Positions 1 through 9,007 of a stretch of DNA of 64,000 bases are shown one piece after another (within the stretch, counting starts at the first letter, position 1; each line of letters begins with the position of its first letter). The translations under genes and the position numbers were made by a program. Below the pieces are notes generated by a model. That model made no database searches and had not been told where the DNA came from. It saw only the letters and a program-made list of their open reading frames with translations. Source of the stretch: Agrobacterium cavarae. GTDB taxonomy: Bacteria; Pseudomonadota; Alphaproteobacteria; Rhizobiales; Rhizobiaceae. The DNA lies in contig NZ_SISF01000025.1 in assembly GCF_004310285.1 (NCBI RefSeq), positions 169-64,168 of the forward strand, read 5' to 3'.

Positions 1-187
1 TCTTCTCAAATCACAAAACCTCTCGGCACAGGCCGAAACAATAGGCCGCACTCAAAGCGGCCTTTTGCAGTTCTAAACCAATAACACGGGGTGGAGCAGC
101 CCCCGCCGACCCGCAGAAGGCAAAAGCCTTCGAGGACCGGCAAAACAAAAACAACCGGGCCCTTGCGCTGCGGTCGCTCATAATTAA
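1..187. other. Intergenic leader before tRNA-fMet; likely 5S rRNA-tRNA spacer
   Basis: No convincing gene. It holds a short hairpin (arms at 44-49 and 57-62, followed by four T) and, at 82-102, a 21-base near copy of the bases at 185-205, that is the 5' end of the tRNA-fMet gene plus three upstream bases. In rhizobia tRNA-fMet is commonly the last gene of an rRNA operon, so I infer that a 5S rRNA gene ends just left of the window; the 5S gene itself is not visible. Confidence 0.5.
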
Positions 188-264
<77 letters not shown>

Positions 265-292
265 AGAAATTCTAGAAAATTTCAATGTATCA

Positions 293-318
293 AGCCCTCC
301 CGAAAGGAGGGCTTTCTT
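293..318 (+). terminator. Rho-independent terminator after tRNA-fMet
   Basis: Perfect 8-bp stem (AGCCCTCC at 293-300 and GGAGGGCT at 306-313) closed by a CGAAA loop and followed by a T-rich tail. It would end the tRNA (and probably rRNA operon) transcript. Confidence 0.9.
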
Positions 319-740
319 GCGTTTTGCGCCTGGCCGCCGCTATCACGAAAACCGTGGGCGGTTTGACGTAACAGTGCCCAGACGTTCTATATAGTTTTGA
401 GTTCGCTCCGGCGGTTTTTGGTTGCTGTCTTTGGGGTGTTAGCCGTGGGTTGCGGCGCCAAGCCGTCCGGCGACTTGAACTCGCATCACGTAGCTGATTG
501 ACGCCTCAGCGAACTCGGAGGACGTCAGCGACCAAGTCTAATGTTGTTGATTATCGTCGTAATCGCTGCGCCAGCTTGAGAGCGTTGCTCAAGCGGGGGG
601 GGCAGTGATGAGACAAGCGTTTCATTCGGGAGTACATCTCGCAATCACCCATTTGAGCTTTCGTTGAAGGCGTTCAGGGACGGCTCAGCAGCTGCAATAG
701 CTAGTTTCGACCGCAGTGGGATTGTAATCTCTTTGGCAAA
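319..740. other. Intergenic region, no recognisable feature
   Basis: About 420 bases between the tRNA terminator and the acyltransferase gene. A run of eight G lies near 595-602. No gene, convincing promoter or repeat was recognised. The boundary between core rrn sequence and the exopolysaccharide locus must lie here. Confidence 0.5.
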
Positions 741-779
741 GTGGTTTCTGAGCGCGACGCTGCTTGTTGGGGAAGTTTC

Positions 780-1334
780 GTGATTAAGAAAACGCTGAAT
801 AAAGCGATTGTGCATGGTCTCTACTATGTGAGTTGCCTCCTACCGCCGGATCCGGTGAGTAACCGGGCTCGAGCATACTTCTACAAGCTGAGCGGCGGAC
901 GGAGGTTCGGGAAGAATGTCGCTATCTTGCCCTTCGTTTATATTAACAGTGGTAAGCTGACGCTCGGCGACAACGTCTATCTTAACCAACGTTGCTACAT
1001 CGATCTCTCGGCAGAGGTCACAATTGGCGCTAACGTCAAGGTTGGGCCAGGTGTCAGCTTTGTCACTGCCAACCATGAGATAGGCGACAGCAGCACTCGA
1101 TGTGGCAACGTCAAGCCCGCTCCGATTGTCGTCGGGGATGGTGCCTGGATCGGTGCCAATGCTGTCTTACTTGGCGGCTGCAAGATTGGCCGAGGAGCAA
1201 TCGTTGCTGCCGGGGCAGTAGTCACCAAAGACGTTGCGCCGGACACAATGGTCGGCGGCGTGCCTGCTAGGCTCATTAGGGATCTGCAGCGAGAAAAGGA
1301 TGCGACCGATACCTCTTCCCATCTAGCCCAATGA
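780..1334 (+). CDS. Left-handed beta-helix acyltransferase (WcaF/maltose-acetyltransferase type)
   Basis: Probably O-acetylates a sugar of the exopolysaccharide made by this locus, using acetyl-CoA in the cytoplasm. The protein shows hexapeptide repeats of the left-handed beta-helix fold (for example LTLGDNVYL, VTIGANVKV, IVVGDGAWIG, CKIGRGAIV), the catalytic-loop motif TANHEI with the expected His, and the family ending VGGVPARLIRDL. I prefer the GTG at 780, which has a GGGGAAG sequence just upstream; a longer frame with GTG at 741 would add 13 residues of poor character. It is the first gene right of tRNA-fMet, and the same-strand methyltransferase lies 350 bases downstream. The acceptor sugar cannot be told from sequence. 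Confidence 0.85.
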   Translation: MIKKTLNKAIVHGLYYVSCLLPPDPVSNRARAYFYKLSGGRRFGKNVAILPFVYINSGKLTLGDNVYLNQRCYIDLSAEVTIGANVKVGPGVSFVTANHEIGDSSTRCGNVKPAPIVVGDGAWIGANAVLLGGCKIGRGAIVAAGAVVTKDVAPDTMVGGVPARLIRDLQREKDATDTSSHLAQ

Positions 1335-1686
1335 GATCATAACTCTACATGTGATGAAGCCCGAGTAACTGGGATCTGTGCAGCAGCGCGGATAGACACG
1401 CCCATTAAGCTGCGAGAATTGCCTCGCTAACTACGGATTTTCTACATGGGTGTCTGGATAGCAATTTATTGCTGAGTAAGTCCCTGATTGCAGTTCCTAG
1501 ACTCACAACCCTATTGGCGCGTGTTCTGAATGCGCCGGCGCGGGTTCCGTCAACAATCGACTTATGCTGGCAACAGTAATCGACAAATATTAGAGACTTG
1601 TGGGTTTCAACTCCAATAGTTCTTGCGCGAATCATCGATCGGTTCAACAACTTGTGAACTAGGGGTAAAAGTTTTGGCTGGGGACT
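1335..1686. other. Intergenic region with possible decayed coding sequence
   Basis: About 350 bases. One plus-strand frame stays open from about 1408 to 1569 with coding-like composition, but it has no start and ends in a stop, and a second open stretch follows to about 1660. This suggests a decayed gene, but no family was recognised. Confidence 0.3.
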
Positions 1687-2460
1687 ATGAACCGAAAGCT
1701 CGCTTATGAATTGCGAAGATATATTCCTGTCTCTATCGCTAACCGCCTTGCGCGCTATCGAAGGATGTTCCAGGTTCTCCGCGAGTTTAACGGCCGCCAC
1801 AAGCGCGAGTGTCCTATTTGTGGATACAAGGGGTTCTTCTACGCGGTAGGAGTGCCACTCCGTTTCGACGCTGCGTGCTCGCAATGCAGTTCGGTTGAGC
1901 GCCACAGGCAGCATCATCTGTTGACCAAAAAGCACCCTGATTGGATTGATGGCGCGGAAATCCTGCATTTTGGTGCGGAGCGCTGCTTTGTACCTGAATA
2001 CAAGTCGCGAGCATCTCGCTATGTCATGGCGGATGCGGTCCCGACTCGTGAGGAAACACAGGTCGATATCCAAAAAATCCAGTACCCCGATAACACGTTT
2101 GATACCGTGATCTGCCATCAGATCCTAGAGCACGTTGTAGACGACTCTGCTGCGATGCGAGAGCTTCATCGCGTGGTGCGGCCCTCTGGACGGGTGCTCT
2201 TAACCACGCCAGTCGTCGCCAAGTGGAAGAGTTCACTGGTTGATATTGGCACAAGTGATGCAAAAACGAGAGATTTACTGTTCGGACAATCTGACCACCT
2301 CAGATACTATGGCGCTGATTTCAAGGATAGCCTCCAGCGGGTCGGCTTCGAGATCGATGAATATATCGCCCAAGAACCTGATGTTTCCAAATATAGTTTG
2401 GTGCGCGGAGAAACGATCTACGTAGCGACGAAGTCTGATCCGTCGCTACGTCTGCACTGA
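1687..2460 (+). CDS. Class I SAM-dependent methyltransferase with N-terminal zinc-ribbon-like motif
   Basis: A 257-residue type-11-like methyltransferase, probably methylating a sugar or a lipid-linked intermediate of the exopolysaccharide. Residues 42-45 and 64-67 form two CxxC pairs (CPIC and CSQC) that look like a small zinc ribbon; the SAM domain follows, with the motif IV-like stretch FDTVICHQILEHV and the post-motif GRVLLTTP. The usual glycine-rich motif I is weak (ILHFGAE), as in many polysaccharide methyltransferases. Its 3' end overlaps the convergent polymerase gene by 43 bases. The acceptor is unknown. Confidence 0.8.
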   Translation: MNRKLAYELRRYIPVSIANRLARYRRMFQVLREFNGRHKRECPICGYKGFFYAVGVPLRFDAACSQCSSVERHRQHHLLTKKHPDWIDGAEILHFGAERCFVPEYKSRASRYVMADAVPTREETQVDIQKIQYPDNTFDTVICHQILEHVVDDSAAMRELHRVVRPSGRVLLTTPVVAKWKSSLVDIGTSDAKTRDLLFGQSDHLRYYGADFKDSLQRVGFEIDEYIAQEPDVSKYSLVRGETIYVATKSDPSLRLH

Positions 2461-3830
2461 AGATTCTTTTTAGCGATTGAGGTTGATATCGCGATAATTG
2501 CTGCGAATAACCCTGATATTCCCGGAATCTCGAGCGAGAAATCGACGGAAGCATGTATGGCGACGAGAGCTAGCGAACTGATGCCCATCGCAACATAGGA
2601 ACGTTGCCGCGGGGCTGCTTTAAGCGATGATATGAGAAGGAATGAGATCCAACCAATTGTCGCAACAATTAATACCGGTCCCATGACGCCAAGTTCAATC
2701 CAGGACTGTAAGTAGGTATTATGGGCTTTTTCCCATATTCCTTGCAATCCGCATCCAGGATCGCGGTAAGGCGCAAAGACATCTCTGAATGTTCCAGCTC
2801 CGCTTCCCAGTATCATGTTTGCGTCGAGCGCGCGGAACATACCCGGCAATGCGCACATGCGGGGCTCGCTCGATCCAATAGCCGTCGCCCGAAATACGAC
2901 ACGCTCGCCAATCAAAACGGTAGCTCCCACCGAAAGAACAGCAATAACTACGATCGAGCCGGCAATATGGCGCGCCAATTTTACTCCGGCATATCTCTGC
3001 TTTAATCTCAGCCACACGAGCAGAGACGCCAGCAGGAGCGCAGCGAAAATAGTCGACGCGATGGCGCCTCGCGATTTTGTCAGAAATAAAGCTACAGTTA
3101 GTGCGCAAAACAAGATCATGTAAAAATAGATCTTCGTCATTGAGCGGTCTGTAGATTTTGGCATGAACAGCACACCAGCGAAAATATCGCGGCTGCGAAA
3201 GTCACGGCACACAGACCAAAGCTGCCGCACAACAAGTATGATCGTAAGCCCGACAAGAGTACCAGCACTATTTCGATTGATCAATGTTGCTGTGAAACTG
3301 TCGATATAAGCCTGTTTTTCGACTGTCAGAACGTACCCTGGGCTCAGAAGGAACTGAACAAACGACACCATGACAAGAGCGCTGCAACCCAACGTCAGCA
3401 TGACGTTGAATTCTCGTGCATCAGTCTCTGTTTGTAAAACGACGACACCCGTCAAATAGATCAAGACCGGATACGCTAAGAATTGTACGGCGAAAATTGA
3501 ATCGCTTGGTTGGACGGAGATCGTCCCAGAGCTTCCAGGTATGCCAAAATTTAGTAGTCCCGCTTGGATGAGAATCCATGCGATTGCAATACAGAGATAG
3601 CTTGATGCTACGATGACGGGGCTAGTACTCCGGCTCGGGATTCCTCGCAGACAAACGGCAAGAATGAGCAATATTGATATCGCGCAACATGCGGTTGAAA
3701 GGGCGAAAGGACGCGCGGAGCCGAAAGCGACTATCCCTAACAGGATGATGGCGGTGTAAGCCGCCGACAGCAGAGAGGCCAATTTAAAGTGGCGACTTAA
3801 CCACTTCGGTGGCCGAGGCATGTTGGCCAT
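2418..3830 (-). CDS. O-antigen ligase/polymerase family membrane protein (Wzy/WaaL-like)
   Basis: A 470-residue protein with about 10-12 hydrophobic segments and a large loop between residues 325 and 385 containing GSGAGTFRDVFAPYRDP and AHNTYLQSWIELG, the pattern of the Wzy_C/O-antigen ligase family. It would polymerise or ligate polysaccharide repeat units at the periplasmic face. The TKSRGA motif after the middle membrane segments also fits. Its start overlaps the upstream glycosyltransferase by 47 bases, suggesting coupled translation in the minus-strand operon 6058 to 2418. A second Wzy-like gene lies at 7739-9001, so which one polymerises the polymer is open. Confidence 0.82.
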   Translation of the reverse strand: MANMPRPPKWLSRHFKLASLLSAAYTAIILLGIVAFGSARPFALSTACCAISILLILAVCLRGIPSRSTSPVIVASSYLCIAIAWILIQAGLLNFGIPGSSGTISVQPSDSIFAVQFLAYPVLIYLTGVVVLQTETDAREFNVMLTLGCSALVMVSFVQFLLSPGYVLTVEKQAYIDSFTATLINRNSAGTLVGLTIILVVRQLWSVCRDFRSRDIFAGVLFMPKSTDRSMTKIYFYMILFCALTVALFLTKSRGAIASTIFAALLLASLLVWLRLKQRYAGVKLARHIAGSIVVIAVLSVGATVLIGERVVFRATAIGSSEPRMCALPGMFRALDANMILGSGAGTFRDVFAPYRDPGCGLQGIWEKAHNTYLQSWIELGVMGPVLIVATIGWISFLLISSLKAAPRQRSYVAMGISSLALVAIHASVDFSLEIPGISGLFAAIIAISTSIAKKNLQCRRSDGSDFVAT

Positions 3831-4932
3831 CGAGAAGCTCGCGATAGAGATGATGCACCGTTGCGTGAAGTTTGTGTTTACTAAAGTTCTTATTGATATG
3901 GTCGCGACCGGCGGTCATCATCGAACTAATCCTGGCCTCGTCAGAGATAATCGTTCGTATCGCGCTTTTGAAACCCTCTGCGTCTGTCGCTATGAAGCCA
4001 GTGACGCCATCAAGCACCATTTCCGTTGTGCCGCCCGTTGGTGTCGCGATCACTGGAAGCCCCATCGACATAGGCTCCAAAATCGTTCTGGCCAGTGGTT
4101 CCGCTGCCTGGGCAGGCGCGCAAATGACGTCCAAATTCTGATAGACAGCCTCTGGATCAGTGAAAAATCCCTCGAATGTGACATTCCGTGTCAAATCCAA
4201 CGCCGTTACCTGCGACCTGATTTCCGCCTCGTACTCAGGAGACTCAGCAGCGAACTTTCCACGGACAAACAGATGCGTCTCTAATCCCTCAGAATTTGAT
4301 TGCTTCACCCAGTTAAGAAGTGTGTGGAGCCCCTTATGAGGATGAATGCGGCCGATGAAACCAACCCTCACCGGCGTACCGGGAGATAACGCAATTTGCG
4401 GACGCGGGTCGATGCCGTTAAATATAACTCTTCCGTTGCTGGGAAGCTTCTCGTCTGGATAGCAAGCCCGAGAAACAAAAACGGCCCTCGACGCAAGTTT
4501 GGTGAGAAGTCGCCATACGGCCTTTTCTTGCGCCGTATAGGCGATGTCCCGAAAGTGCATGACAAGTTTTGGCGACTTGCCAAATTTCGTCAGCAGGGCG
4601 ATCGAGTGAGCCTTGAGACCATTCGTGTGAACGATATCAATGTTGTGACGCAAGGCGGTGGACCGCAGATCTCTCGAAGCACGCCAAGCGTCGGAGAGCG
4701 CCTTAAGGCCGTGCCATACCTTAAATGGCCGACGTACGTGATGAACAGAGCCAAAGTCGATGACCTCAACCGGAATATTCATCGCCCGCGCCCGCGCGGC
4801 CAACTCCCCCTCTTCAGGGACAGCCAAAACGGGGTCGATATTCGGGTTTGCTAGAAGATCGAAAAGAGACCGTTCGGCGCCCCCTTTAAAATCTGGAACT
4901 GGCGAAAGATAGAGCGCTTTGATCTTCTGCAT
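3784..4932 (-). CDS. GT4-family glycosyltransferase
   Basis: A 382-residue GT-B fold glycosyltransferase that would add a sugar to the lipid-linked exopolysaccharide unit in the cytoplasm. The N-terminal domain begins KIKALYLSPVPDFKGGAERSL, with the glycine-rich donor/acceptor loop. The C-terminal domain has VGFIGRIHPHKGL (start of the nucleotide-binding half) and the EPMSMGLPVIATPTGG region with the GT4 E-x7-E-like motif (EPLARTILEPMSMG). It overlaps the genes on both sides by 47 bases and belongs to one operon with them. Donor and acceptor are unknown. Confidence 0.9.
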   Translation of the reverse strand: MQKIKALYLSPVPDFKGGAERSLFDLLANPNIDPVLAVPEEGELAARARAMNIPVEVIDFGSVHHVRRPFKVWHGLKALSDAWRASRDLRSTALRHNIDIVHTNGLKAHSIALLTKFGKSPKLVMHFRDIAYTAQEKAVWRLLTKLASRAVFVSRACYPDEKLPSNGRVIFNGIDPRPQIALSPGTPVRVGFIGRIHPHKGLHTLLNWVKQSNSEGLETHLFVRGKFAAESPEYEAEIRSQVTALDLTRNVTFEGFFTDPEAVYQNLDVICAPAQAAEPLARTILEPMSMGLPVIATPTGGTTEMVLDGVTGFIATDAEGFKSAIRTIISDEARISSMMTAGRDHINKNFSKHKLHATVHHLYRELLDGQHASATEVVKSPL

Positions 4933-6058
4933 CTGGCAAGCCTAAATTCGGGAAATAATCCGCAACGAGGGTTGTAATGCCGCTTCTAAAACGTTGAGCG
5001 GAAAAATTCTCTGCATTCTTGACGCAATTCTCGACCGTAATTTCCGATCGATGATTTTCGAACTGCTTTACCGCGGCAATGATTGCATCGACTGTCTGTT
5101 CGTGAAAGTGGACTCCAGTGGGAGAAGCCTTATCCAAGCCTCTCACAGTCTCGAAAGTGCCGCCTTTCGAGAAAGCTATGACTGGCGTGCCGCAAGCTTG
5201 AGCTTCTACGGGGACAATTCCGAAGTCTTCCTCGGCCGCGAAAACAAACGCTCTCGCCTGAGCTATCTTCGATCGCAGCACGTCGCTGGTTTGGTATCCC
5301 ATCAGCGTGACATTGCCGCTCGCGGCCTTACGAGCCTTCTCATAATCCGGACCCTCGCCAATGACGACAAGGTGCTTATCTGGCATCTGGGCGAAAGCTT
5401 CGATGATCAAAGGAATCTTCTTGTAAGGCACCATTCGCGATGCCGTAATATAATAATCCTGCTTTTCATAATGGGGTTTGAAAAAACGAAGATCTACCGG
5501 AGGGTTCACGACCTTTGCTTCAAGGCCATAGGTCTTCTTAATTCGTCGAGCCACGAAAGCCGAATTGGCAATCATTAGGTCGGGTCCGTGGGCAGTTCTT
5601 ATGTCCCACATCCGTAAATAATGAAGTAGTAGGCGAGCAATCCCCGATTTGATGCCTCGCTCCATCCGAGCTTCCTTGAGGTAAACTGCTTGCTGGTCCC
5701 AAGCATACCGCATCGGCGAGTGGACATAAGAGATGTGGATCTGCTGCGGCCCAGTTATTATCCCTTTGGCAACTGAACTCGAAGATGAGATGACGAGGTC
5801 AAAAGCAGAAAAATCGAACTGCTCAATAGCAAGGGGCATAATTCCGATGTACTGCCGGTGTTTGGTCCGCACCATGGGCATCTTCTGAAGGAAGCTCGTA
5901 TGTATCTTCTTTCCCTCCAAGAAGCCCCTGTCCGCCTTCGGCAGAAAATCGATGAGGGTGAACAGCTCTGCCTGAGGGAAAATCTCGAATAGCTCCGCCA
6001 ATACCTTTTCTGCCCCACCCATGACGTAGAGCCAGTCATGTACGATCGCGACTTTCAA
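4886..6058 (-). CDS. GT4-family glycosyltransferase (TTG start)
   Basis: A GT-B glycosyltransferase with the N-terminal stretch KVAIVHDWLYVMGGAEKVLAEL and the C-terminal signature EEDFGIVPVEAQACGTPVIAFSKGG, typical of mannosyl/galactosyl-type GT4 enzymes of exopolysaccharide clusters. The longest frame starts at 6178, but its first 40 residues are unlike the family. A TTG at 6058 lies seven bases after AAGGA (6070-6066) and gives a normal family N-terminus (MKVAIVHDW) and about 390 residues, so I choose it. It is the first gene of the minus-strand operon and faces the RTX gene across an AT-rich spacer. Confidence 0.88.
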   Translation of the reverse strand: MKVAIVHDWLYVMGGAEKVLAELFEIFPQAELFTLIDFLPKADRGFLEGKKIHTSFLQKMPMVRTKHRQYIGIMPLAIEQFDFSAFDLVISSSSSVAKGIITGPQQIHISYVHSPMRYAWDQQAVYLKEARMERGIKSGIARLLLHYLRMWDIRTAHGPDLMIANSAFVARRIKKTYGLEAKVVNPPVDLRFFKPHYEKQDYYITASRMVPYKKIPLIIEAFAQMPDKHLVVIGEGPDYEKARKAASGNVTLMGYQTSDVLRSKIAQARAFVFAAEEDFGIVPVEAQACGTPVIAFSKGGTFETVRGLDKASPTGVHFHEQTVDAIIAAVKQFENHRSEITVENCVKNAENFSAQRFRSGITTLVADYFPNLGLPDAEDQSALSFASSRF

Positions 6059-6511
6059 GTTAGTATCCTTCCGGCAGGCGAATTGTTCGGGGCAAAGAGA
6101 AATCTGCGTCATTTCGATATTGTTAATCCCGAGGGTGCAGCGCAAAAAACAAATAAAGCGGTGCGGGCTAACATGCAAGGCTGTTTCGCCGGACTCACTG
6201 GATTATGCAATTTTAAGTTAAATCAATTAAACCGCCGTGCAAAATTAGATCGCAGAATCCCTTGAATCTTTAAGAAAAGTCATGATGGCAGGGAATATTG
6301 CTAACATTCTCAAAAATATTCAATTTTACCTTTTTTTTGAGAGCGGAAACTCCATGCTGGGCGATTTGAGCGTTAATTATAAAGTAAGTCTTCTGCGATT
6401 ACTAGTTGACCATAGGTTAATGAAAAGTTAAATAGTTTCAGAACAGTTAATTTAGACATGTTCGCTAATTAAAAATAGAGAGCTAGTTAACTTAAAAGAG
6501 AGGATTGCGAC
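6059..6511. promoter_or_regulatory. AT-rich divergent promoter region
   Basis: About 450 bases between the minus-strand glycosyltransferase operon and the plus-strand RTX gene, becoming strongly AT-rich from about 6190 to 6500 with many TTAA steps, an eight-T run near 6331-6340 and the palindrome TAGTTAAC-like cluster just before the RTX ribosome site. No -35/-10 pair can be fixed by eye. AT-rich spacers of this kind are preferred targets of Ros/MucR-type zinc-finger repressors of rhizobial exopolysaccharide genes; that link is inference. Confidence 0.5.
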
Positions 6512-7618
6512 ATGGTTTCGACCATAGCTGATATTGACGTCACGAAGATCGCGGCGGACGGCCAGGGGAACATCAATGGCTCCAGCAAAGATGATCTCCT
6601 GTTCATGAGTGGTGCTGGAATTGCGCAGGCCGGCGACGGTAACGACATCGTTTTCGGCGGCACTGGCAATGACACCCTGCGTGGGGACGCCGGGGACGAC
6701 CTTCTCTACGGCGGCGCTGGCAATGACACGCTTAATGGTGGCGTAGGCGACGATATCCTTCTCGGCGGAGAAGGAAACGATGTACTGTTTGGCGGAGTCG
6801 GAAACGACATCCTTTCAGGTGGCAACGGTGCCGACAAGTTCTTCTTTGAAGCAAATGCCGGTAATGATCGCATCACCGATTTGAATTTTGGTGAAGGCGA
6901 TGTCATCACATTTGCCGTCGGCACCTTGACCGAGATGGGAAACAAGCAGCTGACGATTTCTTCGCAGTCTGACCTGATGGCATTCCTCGGCCGCACCGAT
7001 GTTTCGTCTGAGGTGAAGGGAAGCGATCTCGTCATCAAGTACGGCCCGAATGGTGACACCCTGACGTTGCAAGGCTTCGGCGACCAGTCGGCTGCCGGTG
7101 CTCATATCAACGGCAATTCCGCGGATAACACAATCTTCGGCGGCCAGAACGGCAACCTGATCAATGCCGGTAACGGCGACGATACGGTTTTTGCAGGCGC
7201 CGGTGGAACGAAGATTAGCGGCGGAGCAGATCATGATCTCATCGTGGGCGGTGCAGGGAATGACATTCTCGGCGGCCAGGGTGGCGACGACATGATCTTC
7301 GGCGGTGCCGGCAACGATGAAATCTCCGGGGGAACCGGTAACGATATCCTGACCGGCGGCAGCGGCAACGACACGTTCAACTTCAAGTTCGGCGACGGTA
7401 AAGACACAATCGCCGACTTCTCCGCTGGCGACAAGATCAATCTTTACGACGGGTATGTGGCTGGACAGGCAGTGGCTACGGTCAGCTCTGTCGATGATCT
7501 GCATGCTCTCGTCAATTCCGGCTCTGCGACGTATGATACCAATGGCGACTCGGTAACGTTCCACTTTGCCGGTGGCGATATCAAGTTCATCGGTATCGAT
7601 TGGACGACGCCCGTATAA
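6512..7618 (+). CDS. RTX (GGxGxD repeat) calcium-binding protein, type I secretion substrate
   Basis: A 368-residue protein without an N-terminal signal peptide. Two blocks of glycine/aspartate nonapeptides (about residues 40-107 and 209-288; units such as GGAGNDTLN and GGTGNDILT) would form calcium beta-rolls, separated by about 90 residues of non-repeat sequence. The acidic-hydrophobic C-terminus is where RTX proteins carry the uncleaved secretion signal. The start is supported by AGAGAGGA seven bases upstream. A type I exporter encoded at 19061-22138 is the obvious candidate for its secretion. Small rhizobial RTX proteins of this kind include Rap adhesins and polysaccharide lyases; no catalytic domain is visible, so a structural or matrix-binding role is more likely. 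Confidence 0.9.
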   Translation: MVSTIADIDVTKIAADGQGNINGSSKDDLLFMSGAGIAQAGDGNDIVFGGTGNDTLRGDAGDDLLYGGAGNDTLNGGVGDDILLGGEGNDVLFGGVGNDILSGGNGADKFFFEANAGNDRITDLNFGEGDVITFAVGTLTEMGNKQLTISSQSDLMAFLGRTDVSSEVKGSDLVIKYGPNGDTLTLQGFGDQSAAGAHINGNSADNTIFGGQNGNLINAGNGDDTVFAGAGGTKISGGADHDLIVGGAGNDILGGQGGDDMIFGGAGNDEISGGTGNDILTGGSGNDTFNFKFGDGKDTIADFSAGDKINLYDGYVAGQAVATVSSVDDLHALVNSGSATYDTNGDSVTFHFAGGDIKFIGIDWTTPV

Positions 7619-7628
7619 TTGAGAAACG

Positions 7629-7658
7629 GAGAATGGCCGGCTCAAGCCGGCCATTCTC
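7629..7658 (+). terminator. Hairpin terminator after the RTX gene
   Basis: A perfect 13-bp stem (7629-7641 with 7646-7658) with a TCAA loop, ten bases after the RTX stop codon. The trailing sequence is only weakly T-rich, so it may act as an mRNA-stabilising 3' hairpin as much as a terminator. Confidence 0.75.
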
Positions 7659-7738
7659 AATCAATTGGTTTGCTTGTTTGACTCTCAAATTGACAATAAT
7701 AGATCTTCATGCAACAGCTCAAATACCCGGAGAGTTGA

Positions 7739-9001
7739 ATGAAGCTTGTCTATCGTTGGCCTACGTTTTTTGAGCGATTAATTTATTACTTTCTTCTGCC
7801 AGATCTGATGGCAAAGATTGTGTATGAGATTATTCTGAAAGTCCCTGCAATTACTGTAAATCAGCCGAAGCAATTCGTGTTTTACGGACTTGTAGCGCTA
7901 GAGTACTTGATAATAGTCTTTCGCTACAAAACGTTCAGGCCTGCCTTGGCGCAGGTTAGTCCTATATGCATCATGCTAATAGTTATGATGTTTCACGGCA
8001 TAGTTATTGGGCTATGGTGGGGAAACTCTATCTCTCGCATGGTGATCGATACGGTAAACGTCTTTGTAGTCTTTGCCAATGTTGTCATTCTCTCAGACCC
8101 ACGCAAGATTGCGGATACTGCATTTGACCGCATCTTCTTCGTGAACCGCGTATATGCGGTCGTAATGGTCGCTCTTTCTGCCGTTGCTCTGGTTGTAAAT
8201 CCCTCTTCCGTCATCTCCCTGGGAGGCTCGACTGCAACTGCGATCTCCGTGTCACTGATATTCACCGAGATCTACTTGATGCGCTCGCTGTCTGGCAGAG
8301 CGATATTGCGAGGGACGGTTGGATTGCTGATGCTCGCTGCGACTGTTCAGGGCTGGAATAGAACAACACTTGTATTTGTGGCCGCCGCAGTGCTCATCCT
8401 TTTCGCGAGGAAGGTTGGGCAGATGCCTTTCAAAATCGCCTATTTGTCGATGGCATCAGTTATGGTGGCCGCCGTCGCTTTGGCCGCCCTCCCGGAGGAT
8501 AGTGCCCTCTCTCGTCGACTTGCGGGCCTTGAGGACGTCGATCTGTCAGCCCGTACTGGCTCGATCGGCGAACGTGAAGCAGAGTCCGACGCAGTAGGAG
8601 ACAAAATTGCCGCGCTTGGACCAACAGGCAGGATTTTCGGCGCAGGTCATGGCGCGTCGTACGATGTGAAATATACGTGGGAATGGAAACTGGACTATTC
8701 TAATGCACATTATGGTTGGGTTCTATTTTATCTTCGATACGGGACCTTAGGCTACGTGTATTTAGGGCTTTGGATTTTTACCTTAATGATTTCAATCTTG
8801 AGAACATGGCGGTCAGAAAATCCAGCATCAATTTTTGTGTGCTTGCTGTCTATATGGAACGTCGGCTACCTCGGGACCTACGGCTATTTCTCCTTCTTTA
8901 TCGCGGGCGTGCCTTTCGTTAGGCCCGCCTCTAGAGCCCAGAGGCGGGCGACCTTCAGTGTGACGGAGGGATCGCGTCGAGATCCTGTGCCGATCGCCTA
9001 G
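7739..9001 (+). CDS. Wzy-like exopolysaccharide polymerase / O-antigen ligase family membrane protein
   Basis: A 420-residue membrane protein with about ten hydrophobic stretches and a periplasmic loop around residues 260-330. The motifs GWNRTTLVF and GAGHGASYDV...SNAHYGWVLFYLRYG follow the O-antigen ligase/EPS polymerase layout, with the conserved His-containing HxGW-like segment. GGAGAG lies a few bases before the ATG. It is followed after six bases by the flippase gene. It probably polymerises repeat units on the periplasmic side. The family is very divergent, so the call rests on topology and loop motifs. Confidence 0.72.
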   Translation: MKLVYRWPTFFERLIYYFLLPDLMAKIVYEIILKVPAITVNQPKQFVFYGLVALEYLIIVFRYKTFRPALAQVSPICIMLIVMMFHGIVIGLWWGNSISRMVIDTVNVFVVFANVVILSDPRKIADTAFDRIFFVNRVYAVVMVALSAVALVVNPSSVISLGGSTATAISVSLIFTEIYLMRSLSGRAILRGTVGLLMLAATVQGWNRTTLVFVAAAVLILFARKVGQMPFKIAYLSMASVMVAAVALAALPEDSALSRRLAGLEDVDLSARTGSIGEREAESDAVGDKIAALGPTGRIFGAGHGASYDVKYTWEWKLDYSNAHYGWVLFYLRYGTLGYVYLGLWIFTLMISILRTWRSENPASIFVCLLSIWNVGYLGTYGYFSFFIAGVPFVRPASRAQRRATFSVTEGSRRDPVPIA

Positions 9002-9007
9002 CAGAGA

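Noticed and set aside
1405..2118. 237-codon minus-strand open frame
   Set aside because: Half of it is antisense to the methyltransferase gene, which has recognisable motifs; the rest covers a decayed spacer.
6600..7370. Tandem repeats as a CRISPR array or DNA satellite
   Set aside because: The periodicity is 27 bases with codon-level variation and encodes RTX nonapeptides; no identical repeats or unique spacers.
6815..7660. 281-codon minus-strand open frame
   Set aside because: Antisense to the RTX repeats; its apparent repeats (Val-Ala-Ala-rich) are the mirror of the glycine/aspartate nonapeptides.
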